From NCBI RefSeq assembly GCF_011753055.1, contig NZ_VWWJ01000019.1, positions 1-64,000 of the forward strand: a DNA stretch of 64,000 bases, written 5' to 3'. Origin of the DNA: Burkholderia sp. Ax-1719 (GTDB taxonomy: Bacteria > Pseudomonadota > Gammaproteobacteria > Burkholderiales > Burkholderiaceae). Below, in pieces: positions 37,621 to 47,135 of the stretch; position 1 is the first letter of the stretch; each line of letters starts with the position of its first letter. A model generated the notes under the pieces. The model saw only the letters and a program-made list of their open reading frames with translations. It did no database searches and had not been told where the DNA came from. A program made the translations under genes and the position numbers.

Positions 37621-38598
37621 ATGCAAACCAGTTTGTTGAAACCCAAGATCATCGCTGTGGAATCGCTCGGCGACAACCACGCGAAAGTGGTCATGGAGCC
37701 GTTCGAACGCGGTTATGGCCATACCTTGGGTAACGCGCTCCGGCGCGTTCTGCTGTCGTCGATGGTGGGCTACGCGCCGACCGAAGTGACGATCGCAGGC
37801 GTCGTGCACGAATACTCGACGCTCGACGGTGTGCAAGAGGATGTGGTCAACCTGCTGTTGAACCTGAAGGGCGTGGTCTTCAAGCTGCATAACCGTGACG
37901 AAGTGACGGTTACGCTGCGCAAGGAAGGCGAAGGCGTTGTCACCGCTGGCGACATCGAACTCTCGCACGACTGCGAAGTCATCAACCCGGAACACGTCGT
38001 TGCGCATCTGACGAAGGGCGGCAAGCTCGACGTGCAGATCAAGATCGAGAAGGGCCGTGGCTACGTGCCGGGCAACGTGCGCCGTTACGGCGACGAATCG
38101 GCCAAGATCATCGGCCGCATCGTCCTGGACGCGTCGTTCTCGCCGGTTCGCCGCGTGAGCTACGCCGTGGAAAGCGCGCGTGTCGAACAGCGTACCGACC
38201 TCGACAAGCTCGTGATGAACATCGAAACCAACGGCGTGATCTCGCCTGAGGAAGCGATCCGCCAGTCGGCGCGCATCCTCGTGGATCAGCTGTCGGTGTT
38301 CGCTGCACTGGAAGGCACCGAAACGGCGGCGGAAGCTCCGTCGCGCGCGCCGCAGATCGATCCGATCCTGCTGCGTCCGGTGGACGATCTCGAACTCACG
38401 GTTCGCTCGGCGAACTGCCTGAAGGCCGAGAACATCTACTACATCGGCGACCTGATCCAGCGTACCGAGAACGAGCTGCTCAAGACCCCGAATCTGGGTC
38501 GCAAGTCGCTCAACGAGATCAAGGAAGTGCTCGCTTCGCGCGGTCTCACGCTCGGCATGAAGCTCGAAAACTGGCCGCCGGCCGGGCTCGACAAATAA
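37621..38598 (+). CDS. rpoA: DNA-directed RNA polymerase subunit alpha
   Basis: The alpha subunit: its N-terminal domain dimerises and its C-terminal domain binds UP elements and activators. It has 325 residues; the N-terminal part includes ERGYGHTLGNALRRVLLSSM, and the CTD has LRSANCLKAENI-like residues and the NLGRKSLNEIKEVLASRGL helix. AAGGAAAA precedes the ATG. Confidence 0.99.
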   Translation: MQTSLLKPKIIAVESLGDNHAKVVMEPFERGYGHTLGNALRRVLLSSMVGYAPTEVTIAGVVHEYSTLDGVQEDVVNLLLNLKGVVFKLHNRDEVTVTLRKEGEGVVTAGDIELSHDCEVINPEHVVAHLTKGGKLDVQIKIEKGRGYVPGNVRRYGDESAKIIGRIVLDASFSPVRRVSYAVESARVEQRTDLDKLVMNIETNGVISPEEAIRQSARILVDQLSVFAALEGTETAAEAPSRAPQIDPILLRPVDDLELTVRSANCLKAENIYYIGDLIQRTENELLKTPNLGRKSLNEIKEVLASRGLTLGMKLENWPPAGLDK

Positions 38599-38623
38599 GT
38601 CGACAAGTAAGTAATGTGGCAGG

Positions 38624-38662
38624 GACGCGGATTTTCCTTTAGAATCCGCGTCTTGCCTTTTT
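38624..38662 (+). terminator. terminator or attenuator between rpoA and rplQ
   Basis: A 10-bp perfect stem GACGCGGATT / AATCCGCGTC, extended by flanking GGCA/TGCC, is followed by TTTTT (38658-38662). It lies between two genes that are normally co-transcribed, so it is probably partial, or rplQ has its own start. Confidence 0.75.
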
Positions 38663-38738
38663 CTGTACCGGCCCGTGCCTCGCGTTGTAATGAGGCGATA
38701 GAAGAGCTGGACTAAAACTTTGTTTCAAGGAATTTGAA

Positions 38739-39131
38739 ATGCGTCACCGTCATGGTCTGCGGAAACTGAACCGCACGAGCAGCCACCGTCTGGCAATGCT
38801 CCGTAACATGTCCAACTCGCTGATCGAGCACGAAGTCATCAAGACGACGCTGCCGAAGGCGAAGGAACTGCGTAAGGTCGTCGAGCCCCTCATCACGCTC
38901 GGCAAGAAGCCTTCGCTGGCAAACCGTCGTCTGGCGTTCAACCGCCTGCGCGATCGTGACTCGGTCACGAAGCTGTTCGAAGTTCTCGGTCCGCGTTTCG
39001 CGAACCGTCCGGGCGGCTACCTGCGTATCCTGAAGTTCGGTTTCCGTGTTGGCGACAACGCACCGATGGCACTGGTCGAACTGCTCGACCGTCCGGAAGT
39101 CACGGAAGAGAACGTCCAGGAAGCGGAATAA
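38739..39131 (+). CDS. rplQ: 50S ribosomal protein L17
   Basis: A 50S protein near the tunnel exit. It has 130 residues starting MRHRHGLRKLNRTSSHRLAM, with the conserved TTLPKAKELRKVVEPLITL. It is the last gene of the ribosomal block; a terminator follows. Confidence 0.98.
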   Translation: MRHRHGLRKLNRTSSHRLAMLRNMSNSLIEHEVIKTTLPKAKELRKVVEPLITLGKKPSLANRRLAFNRLRDRDSVTKLFEVLGPRFANRPGGYLRILKFGFRVGDNAPMALVELLDRPEVTEENVQEAE

Positions 39132-39169
39132 GCTTCTAGTCGCTGAGTCCACGGATTCAGCGGCGCGCT

Positions 39170-39197
39170 AAAAAGCCAGGCCTAGCCTGGCTTTTTT
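39170..39197 (+). terminator. terminator after rplQ
   Basis: AAAAAGCCAGGC pairs with GCCTGGCTTTTT around a three-base loop, with six T residues. It ends the alpha operon. A further inverted repeat (CGCTGA/TCAGCG, about 39141-39162) lies just upstream. Confidence 0.92.
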
Positions 39198-39357
39198 GTT
39201 TTCTGCGGCGGAATAAGCCGCGCGCCGGGGCGTTTGCTCCCTGAAGGCGCCGCAGGCACATGAACAAAGCCAACTGGCGCCGGTGGTACGATAGCGTTCT
39301 GCTTTCCCCAGTCCCGCCAGTTTGCGCAGCACGCGGGGCGTCCAGCTGGAGTTCGTC

Positions 39358-39702
39358 GTGACCCTCAATGTGACCCCGAGTGTGACCTTGATGCTGACCA
39401 CGGTGCCCGACGAGGACACCGCCGCGAAGCTGTCCAAGGCGGTCCTCGAAGCGCGCCTTGCGGCCTGCGTGACGCGTCTTGGCGCAGTGCGTTCGGAATA
39501 TCACTGGCAGGGCAAGATCGAGTCCGGCGACGAGATCCAGCTGCTCTTCAAGACGAGTCTCGCGCGCGCGGCCGAGCTCGAACAGTTCATCCAGACCCAG
39601 CATCCCTACGAGACGCCCGAGATCCTCTCGTGGCAGGCCACGGCGTCGAACGCCTATGGCCAATGGGTGCATGCCGAGACACAGCGTCCCATCCATGTCT
39701 AA
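39358..39702 (+). CDS. cutA: CutA1-like divalent ion tolerance protein
   Basis: A small trimeric protein of the CutA1 family, linked to divalent metal tolerance; its molecular role is unsettled. It has 114 residues from the GTG at 39358, chosen because GGAG lies six bases upstream and the length fits the family. Motifs LMLTTVPDEDTAAKLSKAVL, RLAACVTRLGAVRSEYHWQG and HPYETPEILSW are typical. Its end overlaps the dsbD start by eight bases, the same gene pairing seen in E. coli. Confidence 0.92.
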   Translation: MTLNVTPSVTLMLTTVPDEDTAAKLSKAVLEARLAACVTRLGAVRSEYHWQGKIESGDEIQLLFKTSLARAAELEQFIQTQHPYETPEILSWQATASNAYGQWVHAETQRPIHV

Positions 39703-41671
39703 CCGCTTCGATCGGCGCCTGCGCGCCGCGCCGTACGCCTCGTTCCTGAGCTTTCTCGCATTGATTGGCTGTGTGCTGCCGCTGCTGTTCGGCGCGGCCT
39801 CCGCGCACGCCGACGACGATTTCCTGCCTCCCGATCAGGCCTTCACGTTCAGCGCCAGCGAGCAGCCGGGCGTGGTGGACGTGCATTTCAAGATCGCCGA
39901 CGGTTACTACATGTACCGCGAGCGCTTTGCCTTCGCGGTGCGCAACGGCACGGCAACACTCGGCGACGCGCAGATTCCGCCTGGCCACGTGAAGTTCGAT
40001 CCGACCTTTAACAAGAACGTCGAGACCTATCGCAACGAGATCACGATCCACGTGCCGGTGAAATCGGCGAGCGGCGCATTCGATCTTGCGGTCACTTCGC
40101 AGGGTTGCGCCGATGCGGGCATCTGCTATCCGCCTGCCGAGCACATCTATCACGTGAGCGGCGCGGCGCTTCAGGCGGCGGGCGCGGGCCAGGGCGCTGC
40201 AGCTTCGGCGTCGGTTTCGGCGGCGGTAGGCGATAACACCCAGCCCTGGTACGATCGCGCTACCAGCGCGGACTACGCGCAATCGCTGCTGCAAGGCGGC
40301 GGCTTTTTCGCGGTAGTCGGCCTGTACTTCGTCGCGGGCATGGTGCTGAGCCTGTTGCCCTGCTCCTACCCGATGATCCCGATCCTCTCGGCGATCATCG
40401 TCGGTGAAGGGGCGAAGGTCACGCGCACGCGCGGTTTCGCGCTGTCGTTCGTCTACGTGCTCGGGATGGCGCTGGTCTACACGGTGCTCGGCATTGCGGC
40501 TGCGCTGGTCGGGCAGAGCCTTGGTGCGTGGCTGCAAAACCCGTGGGTGCTCGGCGTGTTTGCGGTGCTGCTGACGGCCTTCGCCGTGATGCTGATCGCC
40601 GGTTACGACGTCGCGTTGCCGCAGCGCTGGCAGGACGGCGCCTCGCGCGCGTCGCAGGGCCGCTCGGGCGGCAAGTTTGTCGCGGTGGGCGTGATGGGCG
40701 CTCTTTCGGCGCTGGTGGTGGGCGCGTGCATGACTGCGCCGCTCTTCGCCGTGCTGGCGTTCATCGCGCACACGGGCAATGCGGTGCTGGGCGGGGCGGC
40801 GCTGTTCGCCATGGGTATCGGCCTGGGCGTGCCGCTGATGATTCTTGGCCTGGGCGCGGGCACGTTGCTGCCGCGCGCGGGCACGTGGATGGACGGCGTG
40901 AAGGTGTTCTTCGGCGTGGTGCTGCTCGCGGCGGCGCTGTGGATCGTCTGGCCGGTGCTGGGCGCGAGCGCGCAGATGTTGCTGGCCGCGCTGTGGCTGC
41001 TTTTTGCTGCCGCGGCGCTCGGCCTGTTCACGCCGAACGCGGGCGGCGCGAATGTCTGGCGACGCCTGGGCCGCGGTCTGGGCGCGGCGTTCGCCATCTG
41101 GGCCGCGACGCTCATCGTCGGACTGGCGGCGGGCTCGACCGATCCGCTGCGACCGCTGGCCGTGCTGGCTGCGCACGAAGGCGGCGCGGCCGCCACGCCG
41201 AACGCAGCCGCCCAGGCCGACGCGCTGAGCTTCGCGCCGGTGCGCTCGTCCGCGCAACTGGACGCGGCGCTCAAGACGGCGGGCAAGCCTTCGATGCTCG
41301 ACTTCTACGCCGACTGGTGCGTGAGCTGCAAGGAGATGGAGAAGTTCACCTTCAGCGACCCGCGCGTGCAGGCGCGCCTCGCACAACTGGGCCTGCTGCG
41401 CGCCGACGTGACGGCCAATAGCAGCGAGGATCAGGCGCTGCTCAAGCGCTTCGGCCTGTTCGGGCCGCCGGGCATCATCTTCTTCGATACGAAGGGCGAG
41501 GAAGTGCTGCGCGTAGTCGGCTATGAGAACGCCGATAAATTCCTCGCGCGCCTCGACCGTATCGCCGCACCGGCACCTGGCGCCGACGCGGCGGGCATCG
41601 CGACGCAAACGCCTTCGGCATCGACGGTGCCTTCGCGCAATCTGCTCAACCTGCCGGGCGGCCAATCGTAG
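39695..41671 (+). CDS. dsbD: thiol:disulfide interchange protein DsbD
   Basis: An inner-membrane protein that moves electrons from cytoplasmic thioredoxin to periplasmic DsbC/DsbG and cytochrome c maturation. It has 658 residues from the ATG at 39695: a signal sequence ending AHA, a periplasmic N-domain with the reactive pair in QGCADAGICYPP, about eight membrane segments with Cys in LLPCSYPMIP and GACMTAP, and a C-terminal thioredoxin domain with DWCVSCK. The start overlaps cutA, implying coupling. Confidence 0.96.
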   Translation: MSNRFDRRLRAAPYASFLSFLALIGCVLPLLFGAASAHADDDFLPPDQAFTFSASEQPGVVDVHFKIADGYYMYRERFAFAVRNGTATLGDAQIPPGHVKFDPTFNKNVETYRNEITIHVPVKSASGAFDLAVTSQGCADAGICYPPAEHIYHVSGAALQAAGAGQGAAASASVSAAVGDNTQPWYDRATSADYAQSLLQGGGFFAVVGLYFVAGMVLSLLPCSYPMIPILSAIIVGEGAKVTRTRGFALSFVYVLGMALVYTVLGIAAALVGQSLGAWLQNPWVLGVFAVLLTAFAVMLIAGYDVALPQRWQDGASRASQGRSGGKFVAVGVMGALSALVVGACMTAPLFAVLAFIAHTGNAVLGGAALFAMGIGLGVPLMILGLGAGTLLPRAGTWMDGVKVFFGVVLLAAALWIVWPVLGASAQMLLAALWLLFAAAALGLFTPNAGGANVWRRLGRGLGAAFAIWAATLIVGLAAGSTDPLRPLAVLAAHEGGAAATPNAAAQADALSFAPVRSSAQLDAALKTAGKPSMLDFYADWCVSCKEMEKFTFSDPRVQARLAQLGLLRADVTANSSEDQALLKRFGLFGPPGIIFFDTKGEEVLRVVGYENADKFLARLDRIAAPAPGADAAGIATQTPSASTVPSRNLLNLPGGQS

Positions 41672-41698
41672 GCACGCCGAACGAAGCCAGCACCAAAG

Positions 41699-41728
41699 AA
41701 AAAGCCACAGCGAACCGTGGCTTTTTTT
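41699..41728. terminator. bidirectional terminator between dsbD and hemB
   Basis: AAAAAGCCAC pairs with GTGGCTTTTT around an 8-base loop, with A and T runs on the two sides. It can end both the plus-strand dsbD and minus-strand hemB transcripts. Confidence 0.88.
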
Positions 41729-41758
41729 ATGCCGAAGCCGAAGCGACGGGCGCGCCGC

Positions 41759-42757
<999 letters not shown>

Positions 42758-42835
42758 GTCGGCGGGATTATCTTGAAACAAAACGCGCTTCCGGAGCGCA
42801 GGAAACTTTTCAGGACAATGGTATATCATACCGAT

Positions 42836-42942
42836 CGAGCGAGGCGCCTTGCGCCAGACTCCCCGCTTCTCCTCCCTGAGCGGGTGCCTGTCGTTTTTCG
42901 ATAAGGCTGTTTAGCCCGCCGGCACTTACGGCGGGTTTTTTT
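42836..42942 (+). ncRNA. candidate small RNA with CU-rich loop and own terminator
   Basis: On the plus strand, between two minus-strand genes, there are three successive hairpins: GGCGC/GCGCC (42843-42855), CCCGCT/AGCGGG (42862-42884) with a loop that contains CTCCTCCC, and a terminator CCCGCCG/CGGCGGG with seven T (42915-42942). No plus-strand protein gene lies upstream that would need this terminator. The CU-rich loop is complementary to ribosome binding sites. A TATCAT (42824-42829) could be the -10 box, but I see no good -35 box. The 5' end is a guess. Confidence 0.5.
42915..42942 (+). terminator. orphan plus-strand intrinsic terminator
   Basis: CCCGCCG (42915-42921) pairs with CGGCGGG (42929-42935) around GCACTTA, followed by seven T. 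Its orientation only works for a plus-strand transcript. Confidence 0.85.
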
Positions 42943-42944
42943 AT

Positions 42945-43109
42945 GCGTCGCCAAAAATTGCGTTTTGCATGAGATTTGCCTGCTAAATGGGCAAATTGCA
43001 GGCAGGCGCGAGCCGCGCAAAACCCAGCTATGTGGGCTTGCGCACGCTCGGAGGCAGAAAGCTCAGGAAGCGGAGCGGGGCAGCCGTGAACCGGCTGCCG
43101 CAGGGGGGA
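42945..43109. other. gap between yihA and the candidate small RNA
   Basis: Downstream of yihA (minus strand) there is a perfect 8-bp stem GGCAGCCG/CGGCTGCC (about 43079-43099) without a T run, and an interrupted TGCCTG/CAGGCA repeat (about 42977-43004). No coding sequence is recognised. Confidence 0.35.
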
Positions 43110-43769
43110 TCAGGACGTGGATTCGTCCATTGCGCCGGTATCGGCCTTGGGCGCAACCCAGCTTTCGATCACCTCGTGCGCCTCGTCCAGGCCAACACGC
43201 TTGAGCGCCGAAAAGAGCTGCGCGCTCAGCTTGCCCTGATAGCCCTGATCCTTGTATTCGGCCAGCGCCTTGTTGGTGTTGCGCAGCGCCAGCACGCACT
43301 CTTGACGCGTCAATTTGTCGCATTTCGTCAGCAGTGCGTGGATCGGTTTGCCGGACGGCTCGAACCACTCGATCATGCGGCGGTCGAGTTCGGTCAGCGG
43401 GCGGCGCGAATCCATCATCAGCACGAGGCCGTTCAGCTGCGCGCGCGTTTGCAGGTACTGCGCCAGCAGCAACTGCCAATGCTGCTTGGCCGCTTCCGGC
43501 ACTTCCGCGTAGCCGTAGCCGGGCAGGTCGACCAGATAGCCGGTCGGCTCGTCTTCGGGGCCCACCGAGAAATAGTTGATGTGCTGCGTGCGGCCAGGCG
43601 TCTTCGACGCGAACGCCAGACGCTTCTGGTTGCACAGCAGGTTGATCGCGGTGGATTTGCCTGCGTTCGAGCGCCCGGCGAACGCGACTTCGGGCCGCGC
43701 CGTGGCGGGCAGATCGCGCAGATGATTCACCGTCGTAAAGAAACGGGCTTGATGCAGCAGGAAGGCCAT
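43110..43769 (-). CDS. engB: ribosome biogenesis GTP-binding protein EngB/YihA
   Basis: An essential GTPase in 50S maturation. It has 219 residues from the codon at 43769 (MAFLLHQARFFTTVNHLRDL). The G1 motif GRSNAGKS, G2-like TPGRTQHINYF, G3 DLPGYGYAEV and G4 TKCDKL are all present. The frame stays open upstream but the chosen start matches the family. It is transcribed towards hemB. Confidence 0.95.
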   Translation of the reverse strand: MAFLLHQARFFTTVNHLRDLPATARPEVAFAGRSNAGKSTAINLLCNQKRLAFASKTPGRTQHINYFSVGPEDEPTGYLVDLPGYGYAEVPEAAKQHWQLLLAQYLQTRAQLNGLVLMMDSRRPLTELDRRMIEWFEPSGKPIHALLTKCDKLTRQECVLALRNTNKALAEYKDQGYQGKLSAQLFSALKRVGLDEAHEVIESWVAPKADTGAMDESTS

Positions 43770-43869
43770 CGTCAGGACCACATTATGAAATAACGAGGCG
43801 GGGTGGCCGCCACGCCCGGAGAAGCCCGGGAAGGATCTGGAGATATCGGGGGGAGGCCCGACTGGCGCC

Positions 43870-43896
43870 TTGGCGCCTTGCGCGCTATTGTACAAT
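43870..43896 (+). promoter_or_regulatory. possible promoter for cytochrome c4
   Basis: TTGGCG (43870-43875) and TACAAT (43891-43896) are separated by 15 bases, shorter than ideal. It lies about 110 bases before the cytochrome c4 gene in the region divergent from yihA. Confidence 0.4.
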
Positions 43897-44005
43897 GCGA
43901 CGGTTTACTGAATACCCGTGAGGCCGGCGCGGGCCTTTCGAGGTAGATCGGTCGCTGTCGTAGTTTGCAGAACCTGATTCCCACAAGACGAAACAAGGTG
44001 CGCGA

Positions 44006-44671
44006 ATGAATCGACTGAGCAAGTCCTGGAAGGTACTCGAATTTGCGATAGCGGCAGGTCTTACAGCAGGTGTTTCGATCATGGCGATGGCGGCTGACCC
44101 GGCGACTCCGGCCAAGCCCGACCTCGCGCGGGGGCAGGCAATCGCGGCGCAGGTCTGCGCGGCGTGCCATGCGGCCGACGGCAACAGCACGGGCGGCGCC
44201 TATCCCAAACTGGCGGGCCAGCACGCCGAATATCTCGTCAAAGAACTCAAAGATTTCAAGCCTCAGCCCGGTGGCAAGCCCCCTGCGCGTAATAATGCGA
44301 TTATGGCTGGCTTCGCCAGCGCGCTTTCCGATCAGGATATGATCAACGTCGCTGCCTGGTTCGCCTCGCAGACGCCGAAGCCCGGCTTCGCGCGCGACGC
44401 GAAGACCGTGCCGGAAGGCCAGAAGATCTGGCGCGCCGGCATCGCGGATAAAGGCGTGCCGGCCTGCGCGGCCTGCCACGGCCCGACCGGTCAAGGCATT
44501 CCGGTTCAATATCCGCGTCTTTCGGGTCAATGGTCGGAATACGTGGTGGCGCAGCTGCAGGCTTTCCAGCAGGGCACGCGCAACAATAACGAACCGATGC
44601 GCCAGATCGCGCACCGCCTCTCGGACGACGAGATCAAGGCCGTCGCCGATTACGCCGCCGGTCTGCACTGA
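44006..44671 (+). CDS. periplasmic diheme cytochrome c4
   Basis: A periplasmic electron carrier with two heme c groups. It has 221 residues: a signal peptide to about residue 30 (ending MAMAA), then two similar cytochrome domains with heme motifs CAACH at 51-55 and 154-158. Downstream Met residues in each domain (for example NAIMAGFAS and NNEPMRQIAH) are candidate axial ligands. It stands next to resB-ccsA, which would attach its hemes. Confidence 0.92.
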   Translation: MNRLSKSWKVLEFAIAAGLTAGVSIMAMAADPATPAKPDLARGQAIAAQVCAACHAADGNSTGGAYPKLAGQHAEYLVKELKDFKPQPGGKPPARNNAIMAGFASALSDQDMINVAAWFASQTPKPGFARDAKTVPEGQKIWRAGIADKGVPACAACHGPTGQGIPVQYPRLSGQWSEYVVAQLQAFQQGTRNNNEPMRQIAHRLSDDEIKAVADYAAGLH

Positions 44672-44746
44672 CCCGATATTGACCTGGCATTCGGGTAGGC
44701 TCGCGTGCTGACCAGGCGGTTTTGAGGCAAGTGGCCGAAGAACAAG

Positions 44747-44794
44747 AAAAGGGTGTGGGCGCCGGGTATATGCGGCGGTCCTGCACCCTTTTTT
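44747..44794 (+). terminator. terminator after cytochrome c4
   Basis: AAAAGGGTG pairs with CACCCTTTT across a GC-rich loop with internal pairing, followed by T residues. It separates the cytochrome gene from resB. Confidence 0.75.
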
Positions 44795-44861
44795 ACTGTC
44801 ACGCATCCGGTGCACAACCCGGCGCGTATGACGGTTGGATGGAACAAGAAGCGGAGTTTGA

Positions 44862-47066
44862 ATGAGCGTCACCACGCAGGGTCTGCAGTTGAATGTCCGC
44901 CAGAAGGCGGTGAGAAGTGCGATCGAACTGCTCAGTTCGATGCGCTTTGCCATTGCACTGCTGGTGGTGCTGGCGATCGCGAGCATCATCGGTACGGTGT
45001 TGACGCAGGATGACCCGTACCCGAACTACGTCAACCAGTTCGGTCCGTTCTGGGCCGACATCTTCCGCTCGCTGAGCCTCTACACGGTCTATAGCGCGTG
45101 GTGGTTCATGACCATCCTGGGCTTCCTCGTGGTGTCGATCTCGCTGTGCGTGATCCGCAACGGCCCGAAGATGATCGCGGACATGAAGAGCTGGAAGGAC
45201 AAGGTCCGCGAGGGCAGCCTGCGCGCTTTCCATCACAAGGGTGAATTCGCGCTGGAAGGCGTGAGCCGCGAGGAAACCGCGGCGAAGCTCGCCAAGCTCG
45301 CGCAGCGCATGGGCTACCGCTTCGTCACGCGCGAAACCGAAGGCGCGACGCTGATCGCGGGCAAGCGCGGCGCGCTCACCAAAATCGGCTATATCTTCGC
45401 CCACCTGGCGATCGTGGTGATCTGCATCGGCGGGCTGCTCGACAGCAATCTGCCGATCAAATTCCAGATGTGGCTGTTCGACAAGTCGCCGATCCGCAGC
45501 AACGCGGTGATCAACGACATCGCGCCCGAGCACCGTCTTTCGCAGTCGAACCCCACGTTCCGCGGCTACGCGTGGGTGCCCGAAGGCCAGTTCGTTTCCA
45601 CCGCGATCCTGAACCAGCCCGACGGCTCGCTGATCCAGGACCTGCCGTTCTCGATCCAGCTCAACAAGTTCATCGTCGATTACTACTCGACGGGCATGCC
45701 CAAGCTGTTCGCCAGCGACATCGTCGTGATCGATCACAAGACGGGGCAGCGCATTCCGGCGCGCATCGAGGTCAACGAGCCGTTCACGTACGACGGCGTG
45801 TCGATCTATCAGTCGAGCTTCCAGGACGGCGGCTCGCAGATGCAGATGACCGCCTGGCCGATGAGCGGCGCGAGCGCGCAGAGCTTCCCGTTTGGCGGCA
45901 CGATCGGCAATTCCGCGCCGCTGAAGCTGCCGGCGGGCGAGAGCGTGCCCGGTGTGGACGGCCAGACCATCGAATTCGCCGATTTCCGCGCCATCAACGT
46001 CGAAAACACCTCGAACGGCAGTGGCCAGAACGATGCGCGCGGCGTCGCGCATCAAAGCCTGAAGGAAGCCTTCGACGAGCGTCTGGGCTCGGGCGCGAAA
46101 ACCTCGAAGCCGCTCGACCTGCATAACGTCGGGCCGTCGGTGCAGTACAAGGTGCGCGACAAGGACGGCCAGGCGCGCGAGTACAACAACTACATGCTGC
46201 CGGTGGATGTGGGTGGTGAGCGCATGTTCCTCGCGGGCATGCGCGAGAACCCGGACGAGCCGTTCCGCTACCTGCGCATTCCCGCCGACAGCGGCGGCAC
46301 GATGAAGGAATGGATGCTGCTGCGCGCCGCGTTCGAGGATCCGAAGCTGCGCGCGCAGGCGGCGCACCAGTTCGCCGCGCGCTCGGTCCCCGATTCGAAT
46401 CGCGATCTGCAGCAGCACCTGGAAGACAGCGCCTCGCGCGTGATGACGCTGTTTTCGGGCACCGATCCGTCGATGCAGGGCGCGCCGAAGTCACAGATCG
46501 GCGGCTTCCAGGCGGTGGCGGCGTTCATCGACAAATCCGTGCCGAAGGATCAGCAGGAAAAGGCCGCGGGCCTGCTGCTGCGCATGCTCGAAGGCGCGAC
46601 ATGGGATCTCTGGCAGCTCGCGCGCGCCCAGGCCGGCGAGCCCGCGCTCACGCCCGACGCCCAGTCCGCGCGCTTCGTGCAGGATTCGATCAACGCCGTT
46701 TCGGACAGCTTCCTGTACGGATCGCCTGTCTATCTACAGCTCGATTCATTCAAGCAGGTGCAAGCTTCGGTATTTCAGTTGACGCGCGCGCCGGGTAAGA
46801 AAGTCGTGTATCTTGGCAGCCTGTTGCTCGTGCTCGGCATCTTTTCGATGTTTTATGTTCGCGAGCGCCGTCTGTGGTTCTGGCTGAAAGAGCGCAGCGG
46901 GACGAACGGACAGGGCGTCGACGTCATCATGGCGATGTCGACTGCGCGCCGCACGCTCGACTTCGAGAAAGAGTTTGCCCGCACCCGTGAAGCGGTCTCG
47001 CGCACCCTGGGCGCCCAACCCGGCAACCCTGGCGCAGACGACAGCGGGACGGACCGTAACGCTTGA
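44862..47066 (+). CDS. resB: cytochrome c biogenesis protein ResB
   Basis: ResB (Ccs1) forms the System II heme-handling and ligation complex with CcsA. It has 734 residues: three membrane segments in the N-terminal part (IALLVVLAIASIIGTVL, WWFMTILGFLVVSISLCVI, IGYIFAHLAIVVICIGGLL), a large periplasmic domain, and a final segment (VVYLGSLLLVLGIFSMFYV). GCGGAG lies about 9 bases before the ATG. ccsA follows after 69 bases. Confidence 0.94.
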   Translation: MSVTTQGLQLNVRQKAVRSAIELLSSMRFAIALLVVLAIASIIGTVLTQDDPYPNYVNQFGPFWADIFRSLSLYTVYSAWWFMTILGFLVVSISLCVIRNGPKMIADMKSWKDKVREGSLRAFHHKGEFALEGVSREETAAKLAKLAQRMGYRFVTRETEGATLIAGKRGALTKIGYIFAHLAIVVICIGGLLDSNLPIKFQMWLFDKSPIRSNAVINDIAPEHRLSQSNPTFRGYAWVPEGQFVSTAILNQPDGSLIQDLPFSIQLNKFIVDYYSTGMPKLFASDIVVIDHKTGQRIPARIEVNEPFTYDGVSIYQSSFQDGGSQMQMTAWPMSGASAQSFPFGGTIGNSAPLKLPAGESVPGVDGQTIEFADFRAINVENTSNGSGQNDARGVAHQSLKEAFDERLGSGAKTSKPLDLHNVGPSVQYKVRDKDGQAREYNNYMLPVDVGGERMFLAGMRENPDEPFRYLRIPADSGGTMKEWMLLRAAFEDPKLRAQAAHQFAARSVPDSNRDLQQHLEDSASRVMTLFSGTDPSMQGAPKSQIGGFQAVAAFIDKSVPKDQQEKAAGLLLRMLEGATWDLWQLARAQAGEPALTPDAQSARFVQDSINAVSDSFLYGSPVYLQLDSFKQVQASVFQLTRAPGKKVVYLGSLLLVLGIFSMFYVRERRLWFWLKERSGTNGQGVDVIMAMSTARRTLDFEKEFARTREAVSRTLGAQPGNPGADDSGTDRNA

Positions 47067-47135
47067 TCCACGCGATCCACGCGCTGCTTTCCCCGGCGCA
47101 CTTTACGGACACTCAAGATCAACATCGGTAAGCCC

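Noticed and set aside
38640..38645. TAGAAT before rplQ as a -10 box.
   Set aside because: It lies inside the rpoA-rplQ hairpin loop and no -35 box is found at 16-18 bases upstream.
43079..43099. 8-bp hairpin downstream of yihA as its terminator.
   Set aside because: There is no T run on the minus strand after the stem, so it is not a standard intrinsic terminator.
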